64,000 bases of DNA from Symbiodinium microadriaticum (taxonomy: Eukaryota > Sar > Dinophyceae > Suessiales > Symbiodiniaceae). Shown piece by piece: positions 9,037-20,261 of the stretch (the stretch's first letter is position 1; each line of letters starts with the position of its first letter). A model generated the notes under the pieces. It did no database searches and was not told the DNA's origin. It saw only the letters and a program-made list of their open reading frames with translations. The translations under genes and the position numbers were made by a program. Location: NCBI GenBank assembly GCA_001939145.1, contig LSRX01000070.1:457047-521046 (forward strand), read 5' to 3'.

Positions 9037-10235
9037 AACCTGTCTACACACCTACGTACATACATCAACCCTGGTCCAAGGAATGTGATTCGACTGGTTC
9101 AAGACCTGGCTTTTGGTCAACCTAAAGCTGACATGGGCGCCGTCTACGGTACCGAAAGTTGTGCGGCTGCAGGGGGTCCGGTCGATATTTCATGGTGGGT
9201 CAAGCTGGCAAGCCTGCAACAGCAGTGACGAGAGGTGAAATCAGATTCCTACCACAGAGGAGTTGGAGTTCACAACTGTCCATGCTTAGGCAGCCAATGA
9301 GGAAGCATCGCTGCTCAACACTTAGAGCAGCATTTTTGCGGCGGTTCTAGAAATCTAGAGGAACTGTGTCGTCCGTCGCTAGGGCCTTGGCAGGATGTTG
9401 GAGTCCCGTGGCTATCAAGTGCTACATGAGGTGCCACTTGTTGCTGCGTGTCCCCAATGCGCTACCCCAGCGCCCCACACCCAAAGAGCTCAAAGCCTTA
9501 CAGTCCCCATGCCGTGGCGACCAGTGAAGCAAAGAGGCGCAACTGACAGCCAGAAGAGACCTTTGTCCGATCCAGGGAACAGATGCAGCGCGGATTCCGG
9601 TTTGAGTCCCTCTGCCCTGAACACCTCATTGACGAGGCTGCTTTGCCCTTTCTTTGGGAGTATGCGTCTAGGACCTCAGGATAGGCCTTGGATTTCAGTG
9701 AAACGCGGCAGGCCGAGAATAATCGAGCACTCTGCAAGATTCTCGAAATGGACTACCACTGTAATACTTTGCGGCTCATCCTCCGTTCCAATGAAGACCC
9801 CGCAAATCCAAACCGCTGGGTAACCCAGAAGCTACGCCAGACAGAAGTTCAGTTTGAAGGTTTAAAAGCGGGGTTAGGTTACTGTTTGGGCAGCCTTTTT
9901 GTTGCCTACTGTTTAGGAACTGCCTTGAGGTGAAAATGCCGTGCGTGTTCGCCCCAAACCCCAGACCCGTGGCCCCAGGTCCATGCCGAGCAGCGCAGAG
10001 ACTAGCCAGGGTGCCCCCGCGTGGAGACCGGTGGAAGATGGGTCGAAGAGGAACTGCGCGCCGAAAACGGCCAGGGTTTTAGGTTCAGGGCTTATAGGGA
10101 CGAGTGATTAGTGACTGATTCGTGTTTAGGATGCCAGGGGTTAGGTCGGGTTTACTGGGCTCCAGTGTAGAAGTTATAGGGCTTCGGAGTTCTAAGTTCT
10201 CGGATGGTTTCGGGCTTAGGGAAACAGGATTTGCA
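9037..10235. other. Unique sequence, no telomeric island for most of its length
   Basis: About 1 kb (9037-10070) is free of telomeric words. Frames at 9395-9823 (142 codons) and 9688-9933 are within chance length and lack recognisable domains. TTCTAGAAATCTAGAGGAAC at 9344-9363 is a small palindrome. A degenerate G-rich stretch leads into the gap. Confidence 0.4.
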
Positions 10236-10499
10236 NNNNNNNNNNNNNNNNNNNNNNNNNNNNNNNNNNNNNNNNNNNNNNNNNNNNNNNNNNNNNNNNN
10301 NNNNNNNNNNNNNNNNNNNNNNNNNNNNNNNNNNNNNNNNNNNNNNNNNNNNNNNNNNNNNNNNNNNNNNNNNNNNNNNNNNNNNNNNNNNNNNNNNNNN
10401 NNNNNNNNNNNNNNNNNNNNNNNNNNNNNNNNNNNNNNNNNNNNNNNNNNNNNNNNNNNNNNNNNNNNNNNNNNNNNNNNNNNNNNNNNNNNNNNNNNN
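10236..10499. other. Assembly gap (N run)
   Basis: 264 undetermined bases. Open frames reported across it are artefacts. Confidence 0.99.
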
Positions 10500-10679
10500 A
10501 GCTCACTGAACCCCAAAAAAGGCTGCTCGGCTGCTCGATAGCCGTAGCTCTCAATCGCTAGGGTCTTGGACTTCTGGGTGTAGGGTTTAGGGTTTCCGGC
10601 CCTATCATTTTTTCACGAAAACTTGCATCCGATGGAGCTTGAAGTTGTAAGAGGTGGCTCCAAACAGGGGCTTTTGGAC

Positions 10680-10800
10680 TTCAGGATCCCCTGACCCAAA
10701 ACCCTCAGCCTAGACCCTAGACCCTAAACCTTAAGGTTTAGGGTTTAGGGGTTTAGGGGTTTAGGGGTTTAGGGGTTTAGGAGTTTAGGGCTTAAGCCCT
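10680..10800. repeat. Telomeric island with C-rich to G-rich inversion
   Basis: C-rich units (CCTAGACCCTAGACCC) meet G-rich units at CCCTAAACCTTAAGGTTTAGG (about 10724-10744, an 18-base palindrome core). The G-rich side then becomes a regular TTTAGGGG octamer array (10742-10790). This C-then-G order is the reverse of a chromosome-end fusion. Confidence 0.8.
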
Positions 10801-11105
10801 AAAGCCTCAAGCCTAGACCCCACAGCCCGAAACCATGAACCCTGAAGCCCGACGTCCTCTAGGGCAACAGTTGCCTTCCGAGGCCCTTTGTCGAGGTTCC
10901 GAAACCCCAAACTCTTTGGCTTGACCTTTGGTTTAGGGTTTATTTTGGGGTTAGACTCCCTCATTTTCTCTCCCGCGAACCCTCAACCCCGTAAACCCTC
11001 AGACACAAACTCCAACCCCGAAGCTACAGAACCCTTCCAGAGCCCTTACAGAACCTGTAAATACCCCGATAAAGCCCTTAAAACCCCTTAAAAACACTTT
11101 GCGCG
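10801..11105 (-). repeat. Very degenerate C-rich telomere-like stretch
   Basis: Words such as CCCTAAAGCC, AACCCTCAACCCCG, AAACCCTCAG and GCCCTTAAAACCCC occur without regular spacing. Probably ancient telomeric DNA. Confidence 0.45.
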
Positions 11106-11426
11106 ACCGGACCTGGCTCCACATCGGGCCGAAGGGCATGCCTAGAAGAGTGCCGACCTTTAGTCAGTCGGTAGCGGTGATCGGATGCGTGGGGTCTTGA
11201 GTTAGGATTCAGGATTTTAGGGTTGAGGGTCTAGGATTTGGCAGGTCAGGGGTGCCGCAGGCATCATGCACACGCAGGATGCACCTGGAGCTTCAAAACT
11301 GCGTTCCTTGACAGCCAGTGCCTAATCCGAAGACGCCTAATTACCCCCCTCATTCCAAAAATGCCGACCCGGATAGTGCTCAAGATTCATCCGTACGAAA
11401 GCCCTTGGCCTAGATTACATGTAGAA

Positions 11427-11459
11427 GACACCCTAAACCCTAAACCCTAAACCGGACAC
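11427..11459 (-). repeat. Telomeric insertion with possible 5-bp target duplication
   Basis: GACAC at 11427-11431 and 11455-11459 brackets about three CCCTAAA units. Five bases is too short to exclude coincidence. Confidence 0.5.
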
Positions 11460-11825
11460 AAAAGGCATGCAGAAGTCTACGACTCATTGAAGTGGGCGTC
11501 CACCACGCTGGCGCCGAAGGCCACGCTAGGCGTGGCAGCTGCAGCTGCCACCAAGACGCCGAAGCATGGCGTGGACACCCCATACGCCACGCCTCTGATC
11601 TTTCCGGTTTAGGGTTTAGGTGGCTTTGCAGTTCATGGTTTGGAGGCTTAGGGGGAGGGTAGATTCTAGATTGTGGCAAACACAGTGCCTAGGACGTTGA
11701 CACTTATGCTAAGCCCCACATCCCAGCGCTCGAACTCGTCCTCTGAAACGGGTTCGAAAGACCCAGCAACGTGGCCTCAGGCCACACAGCCTAGAAGAGC
11801 CTGAGGATGCAATATTGCTGGGGCA
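11460..11825. other. Unique sequence, no gene seen
   Basis: GCC/GCG-rich from 11510 to 11585, with a short GGTTTAGGGTTTAGG at 11608-11621. Confidence 0.4.
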
Positions 11826-11889
11826 TTTTAGGGTTTAGGGTTTAGGGCTTTAGGGGTTAGGGTTTTAGGGTTTAGGGTTTAGGGTTTAG
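11826..11889 (+). repeat. Telomeric island (well preserved)
   Basis: About eight units of TTTAGGG, TTTTAGGG and GGTTAGGG. The last three units are perfect. Confidence 0.9.
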
Positions 11890-12309
11890 GTATATCTTCA
11901 AAAACTGCAGTGAACCTTGGACTCTTGGCTCCAGCAGACTGCTTTTTCTCAGTTTAGGGAAAGACGAATGCTTAGTAACCTATACTCAAGATCCATGACG
12001 TTGCAAGCACTACAGTACAGGCCTCGGCGTCGACGGCTAGTTCCACACCATGGACGAGATTCATGCCGGCTCCTAATATTCCACAGTCATGTGTGGCGAT
12101 TTCCAGCAACCAGAGCCACGGAACTCCAAAACAAACATGATGTAACGTAGGATGATGTTTACTCGTATCCCCAATAGAAGAAACTGGAAATAACCACTCA
12201 CAACTCATCCCTCCCAACGAGCCCTGTTCACACTCACCAAGCCCATCAACCTGAGCTCTCCTCTTGAACATTCAACTAAACCCCGTATCAAAGCGCGATG
12301 AGACGCTAT
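11890..12309. other. Unique sequence, no gene seen
   Basis: Overlapping short frames on both strands (11917-12150 +, 11972-12271 -) with no recognisable domain. Confidence 0.4.
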
Positions 12310-12337
12310 GATATATATATATATATATATATATATA
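12310..12337. repeat. (AT)14 microsatellite
   Basis: An uninterrupted AT dinucleotide run. Confidence 0.97.
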
Positions 12338-12412
12338 GGGGTCTTAGCAGTTCGACTAGGGCTTGGGGGTCTATTGAGGTGCAACTACACTAACTATACC
12401 GGGGAATACTAG

Positions 12413-12439
12413 AGAGCGAGAGCGAGAGAGGAAGAGAGA

Positions 12440-12478
<39 letters not shown>

Positions 12479-12527
12479 AGAGAGTGCGAGGGAGAGGGAG
12501 AGGGAGAGGGAGAGGGAGAGGGAGAAA
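12413..12527 (+). repeat. GA-rich microsatellite
   Basis: GAGAGAGA and GGGAGA hexamers over about 115 bp; purine-only on the plus strand apart from a few C and T interruptions (GAGCGAGC, GAGTGCGAG). The minus-strand frame here is a Ser/Leu read-out. Confidence 0.95.
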
Positions 12528-12639
12528 TAATTAGACACAAAGCCTAAACCCTCGTTAAAACCATAATTCACATGAGGTTGCCGAGCCGCCGAAAGTGCCT
12601 ACGCCGAAGATCCAGAAGAGACGTTGCGCCACGGCGGGG

Positions 12640-12790
12640 CAGATCTGTGAAGGGTTTGGGGATTTAATAGTTTAGGCTGTAGGGTTGGGGGTTCAAGGCT
12701 TCGGCATTTAGGGATTCAAGACTTTCGGGGTTTAGGGTTTTAAGTTTAGGGATTCAGGATGTTAGGGTTAAGGGTTAAGGGTGTTAGGTT
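12640..12790 (+). repeat. Degenerate G-rich telomeric stretch
   Basis: GGGTTTGGGG, TTTAGGCTGTAGGG, GGGGTTTAGGG and TTAGGGTTAAGGG separated by short unique words. Confidence 0.6.
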
Positions 12791-13714
12791 TCAGCGCAGG
12801 TTCAGCATGGATTCACGAGTATGCATAAAATTGGACCGGCTTTCACTAGATGGCTTTCGAAACTGCTCACCTGGCCGGGCTAATTCAGGTTCTGGTCATC
12901 TAGTGGGGGGGTACTCTTGGATGTGCTTCGGAATCGGCCCGATGTTGTTTCCTTTCCTGTCTGCTAATGGTCAATCTTCACTGAGTAAAGGACCCAGGAT
13001 AACAAGCGAAGGCCTCAGGACAAATTGTCTAGAGCTTGCTCCAAGGACTTTAGTGGGATTGGCCTGAGGCTTGGGCTTTGATACTAAACTGCTGTACTGT
13101 TGCTGTACTACTACTGTACTGAGCCGTCTCGGGAGCACACTATTGACCTACTATTTGGGACACGGGAAACTGCTTGGGGTAGGTGCGGGGGGATGGCCAC
13201 CAAAACTAAGTCGCGGAAGACTCTTCTCAAAGCCTAAATTTTAGGGTTTAGGGTTGGGTGTATGATGGCTGCAAACATGTCTTCTCAGCGAGTGTGTTGT
13301 GCAACATATCTAAATACGTAAATCTAAAATCCCAAAGCCGGAATCCCAAAGGCCATCTAGTCAATTCGAGTCCTTACCTCCCCGTCGGGAGGAGCCTCTA
13401 ACACTTTTTTCGATCTTGAGTTGTAACCTACAGGGGCCTTTTGGTTAAGTCGTGATGACGAGGGTTCAGGGCTGGTCAGCCCAGGGCTTAGCGACCGGCT
13501 TGAACATCTAAAACCCCCAGGGCCCTATGTAAAACCTATAGAGCCCAAGCCTTGTCACAGGGAAGCTCACATGAAAAAGCTTCGACTGAACCCCCGAGAC
13601 TCTTCTGCAAGCTCGCGGCAGAGCCCATTTTCATTTTTCGGTTCTTGTTCCCTCTGAAACATATCCTATACTGGAGCAAACACACGACCAGCAAGAATGC
13701 CTCTCAACCTAGCC
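12791..13714. other. Unique sequence, no gene seen
   Basis: A 102-codon frame (12759-13067, +) and nothing else of note. One GGGTTTAGGG word lies near 13244. Confidence 0.4.
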
Positions 13715-13735
13715 CTAAACCCTAAACCCTACCTG
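13715..13735 (-). repeat. Minimal telomeric island
   Basis: Three CCCTAAA units between unique flanks. Confidence 0.7.
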
Positions 13736-14857
13736 TCAGACAAGATGCTCCACCAAGGCCGCAGAGAAACCACGAGGAAGCCATGACAGATACAGCTGCA
13801 GCGAAAACAGGGGCGGCGCCACCTCGAATGGCGTGCTTTGAGTGGTCAAGAAACACTTGGGGACTGACAAATGTAGCGCCCTTACAACTTCGAACAGGGT
13901 TTTGGGGTCCATTCTGCTTGCACAAAACGAATGAAGAACCATAAGGTCCTAGGAATCGTATAATTAGTGCTGATTCAGGCTTCTAAATAGATGCGGTGCA
14001 GACTTTGCCAAGGAGAGCTTTGGATGCTTCTGTCGTAACCCTTATCAGCAGTTCAGGAATGGGGCTGAAGTTCAGAACTGGCAGGGGTTCACAGCAGCGG
14101 GCTTAGGGATGAGAGGTTCGCGCGTATAGGGGCGCGAGAGCTGCGAAGGATTTCACGACTTGTTTTCCGTCAGAACGGGGTTCAAGTCTTCGGGATTTCG
14201 GTTTGGATAGCAATCTTACGGGTCCTGCCAACAGGTAGCTAGACATGGGGTCAACTTTACTAATAGGCAGTTCAGTAACCCACTGGGAACTATGGACGTA
14301 TTCGGGTAGCCATATTATACCAGGAAATGAGAAACCAACAATATCACTGAACTTGAAAAACCAAGTCTAACCACAGAGGTGAACAGAAAATCCTATCGGC
14401 CTGAAAGCGCAGGCAAGGGTTTGAGATAAATGCGACTCCGTTGCATCGATCTTGCAGCTGCAACAGGAAGGGAGGGAAGAGCTGTAATGTAGGAACCTGA
14501 TTTACAAATCATATAACCCCAACATATTAGGATCCATATACAGAACATCAACCCACACAGGCGGAGACGAGACAAATAACAGCAGCAGGCTCTGCTACCA
14601 GCATCCCAGCTTCTATGCCATGGTGCAATACTTCGTCAGTGGCGCGCTGAGCGAAGCGCCGGCAAAGAGGGCAAAGAACCACCTAAATTCTTGCAGGCAT
14701 GGCTTTGTGGGCAAGGATGATGACGAAACTCTACCGGTTCATCTGGTTGTGGCATGCTCCAGACTAAGAGGGAAGTCAAGACCTCGGCAACTACCACTGG
14801 TCAGGAAATCTTCACGTCTGCTAGCACATGATCGAGAAGACTTTGAAGAACCTGATG
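13736..14857. other. Unique sequence, no gene seen; decayed family B tail
   Basis: At 13960-13990, TATAATTAGTGCTGATTCAGG followed by CTTCTAAAT resembles the inner and right end of family B with C-to-T and A-to-G changes. Frames are short (84 codons or fewer). Confidence 0.35.
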
Positions 14858-14890
14858 TAGAGTTTAGGGTTTAGGATTTAGGGTTTGCGG
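14858..14890 (+). repeat. Short telomeric island
   Basis: AGTTTAGGGTTTAGGATTTA then GGGTTT, four units with one substitution. Confidence 0.75.
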
Positions 14891-14985
14891 GCTTGGCGTT
14901 TAAGGGTTTAGTGCGTCGAACTCCAGGTGCAAAGTCGAGAGGCACTGCTCGGCAAAGAGAAGCGTTTGCTTGCTCAACACCTTCG

Positions 14986-15070
14986 GGTAATAATAATAAA
15001 AATAATAACAAAAAAAAAAATAATAATAAAAATAATAAAAAAAATAATAAAAAAAATAAAAAAAAAAAAG
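14986..15070 (+). repeat. AAT/poly-A microsatellite
   Basis: AATAATAAAAATAATAAC-type units grade into A-rich sequence. There is no upstream gene, so I do not read it as the tail of a retrocopy. Confidence 0.9.
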
Positions 15071-15169
15071 TAAAAATATTCTGGCTCTAGGCTATCAGAG
15101 GTCTGTGGATCTACAGCTGTACGGTAGGGGGCAACGGTTGAAAAGCGCCTTACCTCCTTGTGCCAGCAA

Positions 15170-15197
15170 GGGGGTTTAGGGCTTAGGGTTTAGGGAT
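15170..15197 (+). repeat. Short telomeric island
   Basis: GGGTTTAGGGCTTAGGGTTT then AGGG, four units. Confidence 0.75.
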
Positions 15198-15346
15198 CAA
15201 CTCCTCTAGGCTAAGATGGTTCCAGGAAATCTGACGTGCCAAGAATGTGCAAGGGGGATGGGATACACAGGTGTCAGCAGTTGGAGATGAACTCTACCCA
15301 CAGCCTGGAGCCGGCTAAGAGCCAAGAAGCCCCAGGATTCAAGATA

Positions 15347-15454
15347 CCAAAAACCCTAAACCCTAAAAAAACCCTAAACCCTATTAAACCCTATTAAACC
15401 CTATTATACCCTAAAAAAACCCTAAACTAAACCCTATTAAACCCTAAATCCTGT
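15347..15454 (-). repeat. Telomeric island with ACCCTATTAA variant units
   Basis: CCCTAAA alternates with CCCTATTAAA (five times) and CCCTAAAAAAA. The flanks TTCAAGATACC and TTCAGGTACC may be a weak target duplication. Confidence 0.85.
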
Positions 15455-15597
15455 GCTTCAGGTACCGAAGTCTGGGAGGCAAGCTTCCTGTGCTTTCTAT
15501 AGCTGGGTTATGCAGGGCCGGGCAGTAGCAGTGTCGACTGCCCTTCACACATGGGGCGCTTCTGAAATAGGGGGCTCCTTAAGTGGGGGGCAGGGGC

Positions 15598-15672
15598 ATT
15601 GGGTTTAGGGATTAGGGTTTAGGGTTTACGGACTAGGGTTTAGGGTTTAGGGAGTAGGGTTTAGGGTTTAGG
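15598..15672 (+). repeat. Telomeric island with short higher-order repeat
   Basis: Blocks of GGGTTTAGGGTTTA are separated by CGGACTA, GGGAGTA or GGGATTA, giving a step of about 24 bp. Confidence 0.85.
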
Positions 15673-15946
15673 GAACCTACTATCTAATGCCTATAAAGGT
15701 CTACGGAAGGGTCCCTTGTTGTGGCAGGGCAGGAAAAAAGGGCCGGAATAAGCAGCGATGCGGTTCCCGTTATAGTCCTCATAGATATAGTAGTACAGCA
15801 GAATCAAGTAACCCCAAACGCTATCTTGATTCTCGAGGCCCCAATCATGTATCGGTGGGACACCGTCTTGGTTTGATGCGCAGCTGAGTAATTGATGAAC
15901 TTGAGGTTCCAAGCAGAAGGCCTTGGGGAGAATCCGTCACACAGGG

Positions 15947-16042
15947 ACCGCAGTGATTAGAATGATTAGAACGGGGTTTGGGAGTTTCTCATGGAGTATG
16001 TTATTACGAAACTAGGATGATCAGTGATTCGGGCTTCTGTAT
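15947..16042 (+). mobile_element. Decayed family B element
   Basis: GTGATTAGAATGATTAGAAC then GGGGTTTGGGAG matches the family B left half. The right end GTGATTCGGGCTTCTGTATT corresponds to TATTAAGGCCCCTATATT with transitions. Probably an old copy. Confidence 0.45.
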
Positions 16043-17810
16043 TGTATATCGCCGGGCAAGTGTGACAACAAACAACCTGCTCACATGCTTGGTGTTGCGA
16101 GGTGTGCTTGCAGCAGGCACTGCGATGCCAAAACAGGTGAGACTGATATCAACATCCCTTGCAACTTCGTAAGCCTAAGCCCTTTGCCCTAACATCTTGC
16201 GCGGCGAGCGGCCCAGGAATGACTGCAAATACATGGTGGAAAGCCCCCTCGGCAGTTGCTATCCCGACAAAGGAGATGCTCTTTAGGACTCTAGGCATCA
16301 TTGAACCAGGTAGTCAACAGGTTCGTTTCGTGGCACTGAACTTGCTAAGGCTGTTGAGGGTTGAGCGCTTGCGGGACCGCGGGTTGCATGCCGGTTTTGG
16401 ATTGAGGGCAGGGGTTACGGATGTCGGGCCACGAGCTTTGAGAACTGTGTTCTTCAACACCTCAGGGAAAAATCTGGCAAAGATGAAGATAACGAGACGG
16501 AGGGGACATCAGCAGGAGTGAGTGCGCACTACTTCGTCCCTCAAAAAAAGCACGCGCTGCATGCTGTGCTAACCATTGGCCCACCCTGGACCTGACTTCC
16601 TGCTGCTACCCCACACTATCATGCTTTGCCTCAGCACGTCATCAAATCCTGGGGCACAGCTCTTGAGTCCAAATTATTCGGAATCTTATGCTTATGTTGA
16701 CACCTCACTCGCTGTCCACATGCCTCCAACTCAAAGCGAGCGGCCACGCACCGTTGACAGCTAAGTTGATGAGCCCCCAGATGACCAGGAACCTCAGCGC
16801 TGCCATGGAGAGCGTCTCAAGCCCCAAGTTATATATGCAAGACAGAGGGCCTTTGAATGGGCTTCTTTGGGGAGTATGTTCCAGCATTTCTATGCGATAG
16901 CCAGGGGAACCCAAGGAACAGTGTGACTGACGATTCTGGCTTCTATATTTGTTGGTTTGGCTGACTGTGCGCTGTACGGCACCCAGATGACAGTCTGGTG
17001 CATCATAGCACAGGCGGAAGACACAACGCCCAAGCAAATCCAAAACTGGTTTGTGTTTCAACAGTCCGTGTTTCTGAGGGACAGCAGCCATCAACTTCAT
17101 ATCATTTTAACTTTTTTGTCTGCAGTCACTGCACGAAAGCAACACGCTGTCATGCAGTGGCCATGCTAAGATTTGAAGCTGGTCCGGTATGTGTAGCAGT
17201 GTAGCCATGTCGGTTAGGCACGTGGTAGAAACACGAAACGCAGGTGACGAAAAATACCCAGCTTGCAGAAATTATCCTTTGTCTGCGCAACCCGCACCCA
17301 TCACAAGGAATTCACTGCTACTTCTTGCCTCCGGCAGTGTCAAGCATGAAAACGGCCACGATATTGCACCCCTCAAGACCTCAAATGTTGCTTCGAACCG
17401 CGCAAAGTGCACAGCGTTGCAGCGGATTGTTGCATGTGACAAAGCGGATTTTGAGATGGATGGCTTCGGGAGAAATCCCATGATCCACGTGGCTGGAAAC
17501 TGTTCCCATTTTCCGCTGCAGATACGATTTACACTCGTACGTATAACATGCCAGAATACACACACTCCGAAACTACCAATGCTTGGGCCTGCTCCTTGCA
17601 GGGGAAAATAGGACAGTTGCATCACCAACGCGGGATGTGTTGCGAAGTCTGAGAAAATTCTCGGCAACTTGCGCGGCCCCTGCTTCCACGACAACAAGGA
17701 CCTCCACGAAAGGCAGCCCTAAGTTAGAAGAAAACGGTGGCAAATTATCCACAGCCCGGCAGCTCAGTGTATGTAAACAAGCCCTGGATAATCAAAAGCC
17801 ATGTGCTAAA
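16043..17810. other. Longest stretch without telomeric islands
   Basis: About 1.8 kb of mixed-composition sequence with no TTTAGGG island and no microsatellite, which makes it the best place in the window to look for an exon. Frames here (16159-16521, 120 codons; 17189-17611, 140 codons; 17272-17697 on minus, 141 codons) overlap each other on opposite strands and lack recognisable domains. A GATTCTGGCTTCTATATT word at 16934-16951 resembles a family B end. Confidence 0.4.
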
Positions 17811-17927
17811 TGTAGGGGGCCTTAACTAGTGATTAGAATAAGGGTTGGGTTTAGTATTAGTATAATTTATACATTCATAAGATAAAAGGAACCCTACTGA
17901 GAAATATTGGTAATGATTGAGGCTTCT
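17811..17927 (+). mobile_element. Family B fold-back element, copy B2 (diverged)
   Basis: Starts TGTAGGGGGCCTTAACTAGT, contains GATTAGAATAAGGGTTGGG and TAGTATAATTTATAC, and ends GGTAATGATTGAGGCTTCT. The right end shows CC-to-TT transitions compared with AAGGCCCC. Confidence 0.6.
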
Positions 17928-17999
17928 CAAAGTTGTGACGTCCTCGTGATCAGCCTGTCGTCTACAGAAAGAAATCAGCTTCCGAGCTGTGTTTGCGAA

Positions 18000-18175
18000 T
18001 ACCCTAAACTCTACAGGCTAAGCTTTAAACCCTAAACTCTAAACCCTAAGCTTTCAACCCTAATTCAACTCTAAAACCCAAACCCTCTTAAGCCCTCAGC
18101 CCTGAACCTTCTGACTCAATCTGCAACCGCCAAAACACCCAAAAGCCTAGAAACCCTAACCTTCTCACACAAAAA
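18000..18175 (-). repeat. Degenerate C-rich telomeric stretch
   Basis: CCCTAAACTC, TTTAAACCCTAAACTC, AACCCTAATTC and AACCCAAACCCTC run into non-telomeric text. The clearest units are at 18027-18065. Confidence 0.65.
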
Positions 18176-18743
18176 TCGCCCAGAGTTCTTGAACTCCAAG
18201 TCCCGACCGGAAATCAACCTCCCCCCTGTGACATCAAACCCGAACCTGAGACCCTTCGGAAAGCCAACTTCAGCCTAGCGGCTGTCCAAGAAAGACGTCC
18301 GCAAAGCAACTCGACAAGCCTTTCACGCTGCTGCATCTTGCATCATCAAGTGGCACTGCCAGAATTGGACGTGGGAAAAATAACCCTTCCAGATGTCCAT
18401 CAGTTTCACGAAGCCCGTACTTGAACAGCGGGTCGGAAAATTTGCTATCAACCTCATCGTCACCTTTAACACTACCACCAACATCGCCAACCCATATCAG
18501 CAGCAGCATGGGAACTCTCAACAGCATCATCCACATCATCAACACGGTCATCATCAGCTGCAACATCAGCTTGAAGAGCATGGGACTGGTCTGACTGGTC
18601 ACGAAGATCTTACAATCAGAGTGGCAATCGCCACGATCAGCAGCAGAGGCACCGTCACCTTGATCTGCTGAGTCACCCTCGAAAACATCAAAACTATGAC
18701 CATGCGACCTCGGCAAAACCGCCGTAGAGAATCAGCATCACAA
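18176..18743. other. Unique sequence with CAT/CAG-rich segment
   Basis: No gene seen. From about 18460 to 18570 the sequence is rich in CAT, CAG and CAC triplets, so frames on both strands (18270-18716 - and 18393-18671 +) stay open through low complexity. Confidence 0.4.
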
Positions 18744-18747
18744 TCCT

Positions 18748-18778
<31 letters not shown>

Positions 18779-18797
18779 GTCTTCATCATCGTCATCA
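18744..18797 (+). repeat. (ATC)n microsatellite
   Basis: About fourteen ATC triplets with CGT and TTC interruptions. Confidence 0.95.
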
Positions 18798-18917
18798 CTC
18801 ACGCATTCAGCACGGCTGATTCCTCATGATGTCCGCATGCAGCTGCCGAATGGGCCTTCTGTCAATGACCTCCAGAGAAGAACTGGCAAAGAGACCGCCG
18901 CCTGGCAGGAGCAATTC

Positions 18918-19009
18918 GGGTTTATAAGGGTTTAGGGTTTTAGGGTTTAGGGTTTAGAGTTTAGGGTTAAGGGTTTAGGGTTTTAAGGTTTAGGGTTTAG
19001 AGTTTAGCG
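18918..19009 (+). repeat. Telomeric island
   Basis: About twelve units of TTTAGGG and TTTTAGGG, some with TTTAGAG. The G-rich strand is plus. Confidence 0.88.
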
Positions 19010-19604
19010 ATGTGGTGGAAGCAGGGCAGAGCTGGGATGCAGGATTTTCGGACATAGGGTTTGCAACAGCTGCCTCGCCTCGTGGAGGAGACTCGAGCTT
19101 ATTCGCTGGCCCTGTCGGCACACCCGTCCGCAAATGCCACGTTGAAGCAACCAGAAACACAGAAGAGACTCATGACTGCGATGGCCCGCGAAAGTCTGAA
19201 TTGCGCGACAAGAACACGCCTGACCCCACAGACCCAGCATAACCCAAGACCAGAATCCGCAATGTTTGCCCCACTTCTGCTGCAAGCCTGTAACCTGTTA
19301 ATCTTTGAACGGCTTTACTGCGCGTGCAATAGGTTTCCTCCAGGGCTTCAAGGTGTATCTCCCGCAAACCGCAAACACACCCAGACCCCAGATCCCTGGA
19401 TGACCTGCAGAGACTCCAGAGCAAGCCCTAGACATTTGGTATGTGAATCTTGTGCAAGCTTCCAAGCTTTTGGTGCAGGCTTGCCTGGAAACTTTCATTC
19501 GGCAAACTATCTAGGGGTTCATGGACGGATGCAAGCTCAGGCGGTATCATTCGAACCTTGGCCGAATCTAAGTTCAGTGGCTGCTTCCAACAAATGGGAA
19601 CGGG
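19010..19604. other. Unique block bracketed by facing telomeric islands
   Basis: A G-rich island ends at 19009 and a C-rich island begins at 19605, so the block is enclosed by telomeric DNA in fusion-like orientation. The 183-codon frame at 19061-19612 (+) runs into the right island and shows no domain, signal peptide or membrane span. Three other frames overlap it, so I do not call a gene. Confidence 0.45.
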
Positions 19605-19668
19605 ACCCCTAAACCCTAAACTCTAAAGCCTAAACTCTAAAGCCTAAACCCTAAACCCTAGTTCCTAA
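19605..19668 (-). repeat. Telomeric island
   Basis: CCCTAAACTCTAAAGCC repeated twice with a 14-base step, then CCCTAAACCCTAG. Confidence 0.85.
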
Positions 19669-19755
19669 AGCTGGCCTCGACCTCTTTCGCTTTCGACGGC
19701 TGCAGCGTTTCTGGCAATGCCCACGAAAACATCAGCCTGTAGACAGACATTTTTG

Positions 19756-19795
19756 GTTGAGGGTTTAGGGGTTTAGGGTTCAGGGTTTAGGGTCA
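19756..19795 (+). repeat. Short telomeric island
   Basis: GGGTTTAGGGGTTTAGGGTT then CAGGGTTTAGGG, five units. Confidence 0.85.
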
Positions 19796-19848
19796 AATTG
19801 CATCGGCTTCAAGAATGGAGGCATCCTTTGCAGTTCCTTCGTTCGTTC

Positions 19849-19872
19849 GTGTGTGTGTGTGTGTGTGTGTGT
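19849..19872 (+). repeat. (GT)11 microsatellite
   Basis: An uninterrupted GT run. Confidence 0.95.
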
Positions 19873-20261
19873 ATCCGGGAGCTCTCACTGTTTCCCATGG
19901 TTCGAAGGTTCGAGAGGAGCGTGCGTGAAGATGATGATGAGGAACATGGTCGGCCTACAATCGGCGAGCTTTATCGTATAGGTATGCATATTCCCAGTAA
20001 TTAATGTTGGCATAAACGTTCATAATCGTAGACATAGCAACATTCATATTCGTATGAACATTCATGAGTATTTATACTCGTATCCACACCTGTATTACGG
20101 CAAATTTAGCACACATCAGGGCCTGAGCACGCGCAACTGTCCGAACCTTTGCATCCGGGCGGCGTGGCCACCACGCTGACCCCAGCCTGGAAGATCACTG
20201 CACAGAGAGATGAACAGCTGCCGCTACGCTAGAATCGTGTTGATGATGACTATGATTCATT

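Noticed and set aside
8733-9125. Leu-Pro-Thr-Tyr repeat protein
   Set aside because: Direct read-out of CTAC and CTGCCTAC arrays.
10085-10554. Open frames across N
   Set aside because: Undetermined bases are read as X; no evidence of coding.
14986-15070. Poly-A tail of a retroposed gene
   Set aside because: The tract is AAT-rich with many interruptions and no gene-like sequence or target duplication lies upstream.
19061-19612. 183-codon open frame as a gene
   Set aside because: Chance-level length, three overlapping frames, ends inside a telomeric island, no domain or targeting signal.
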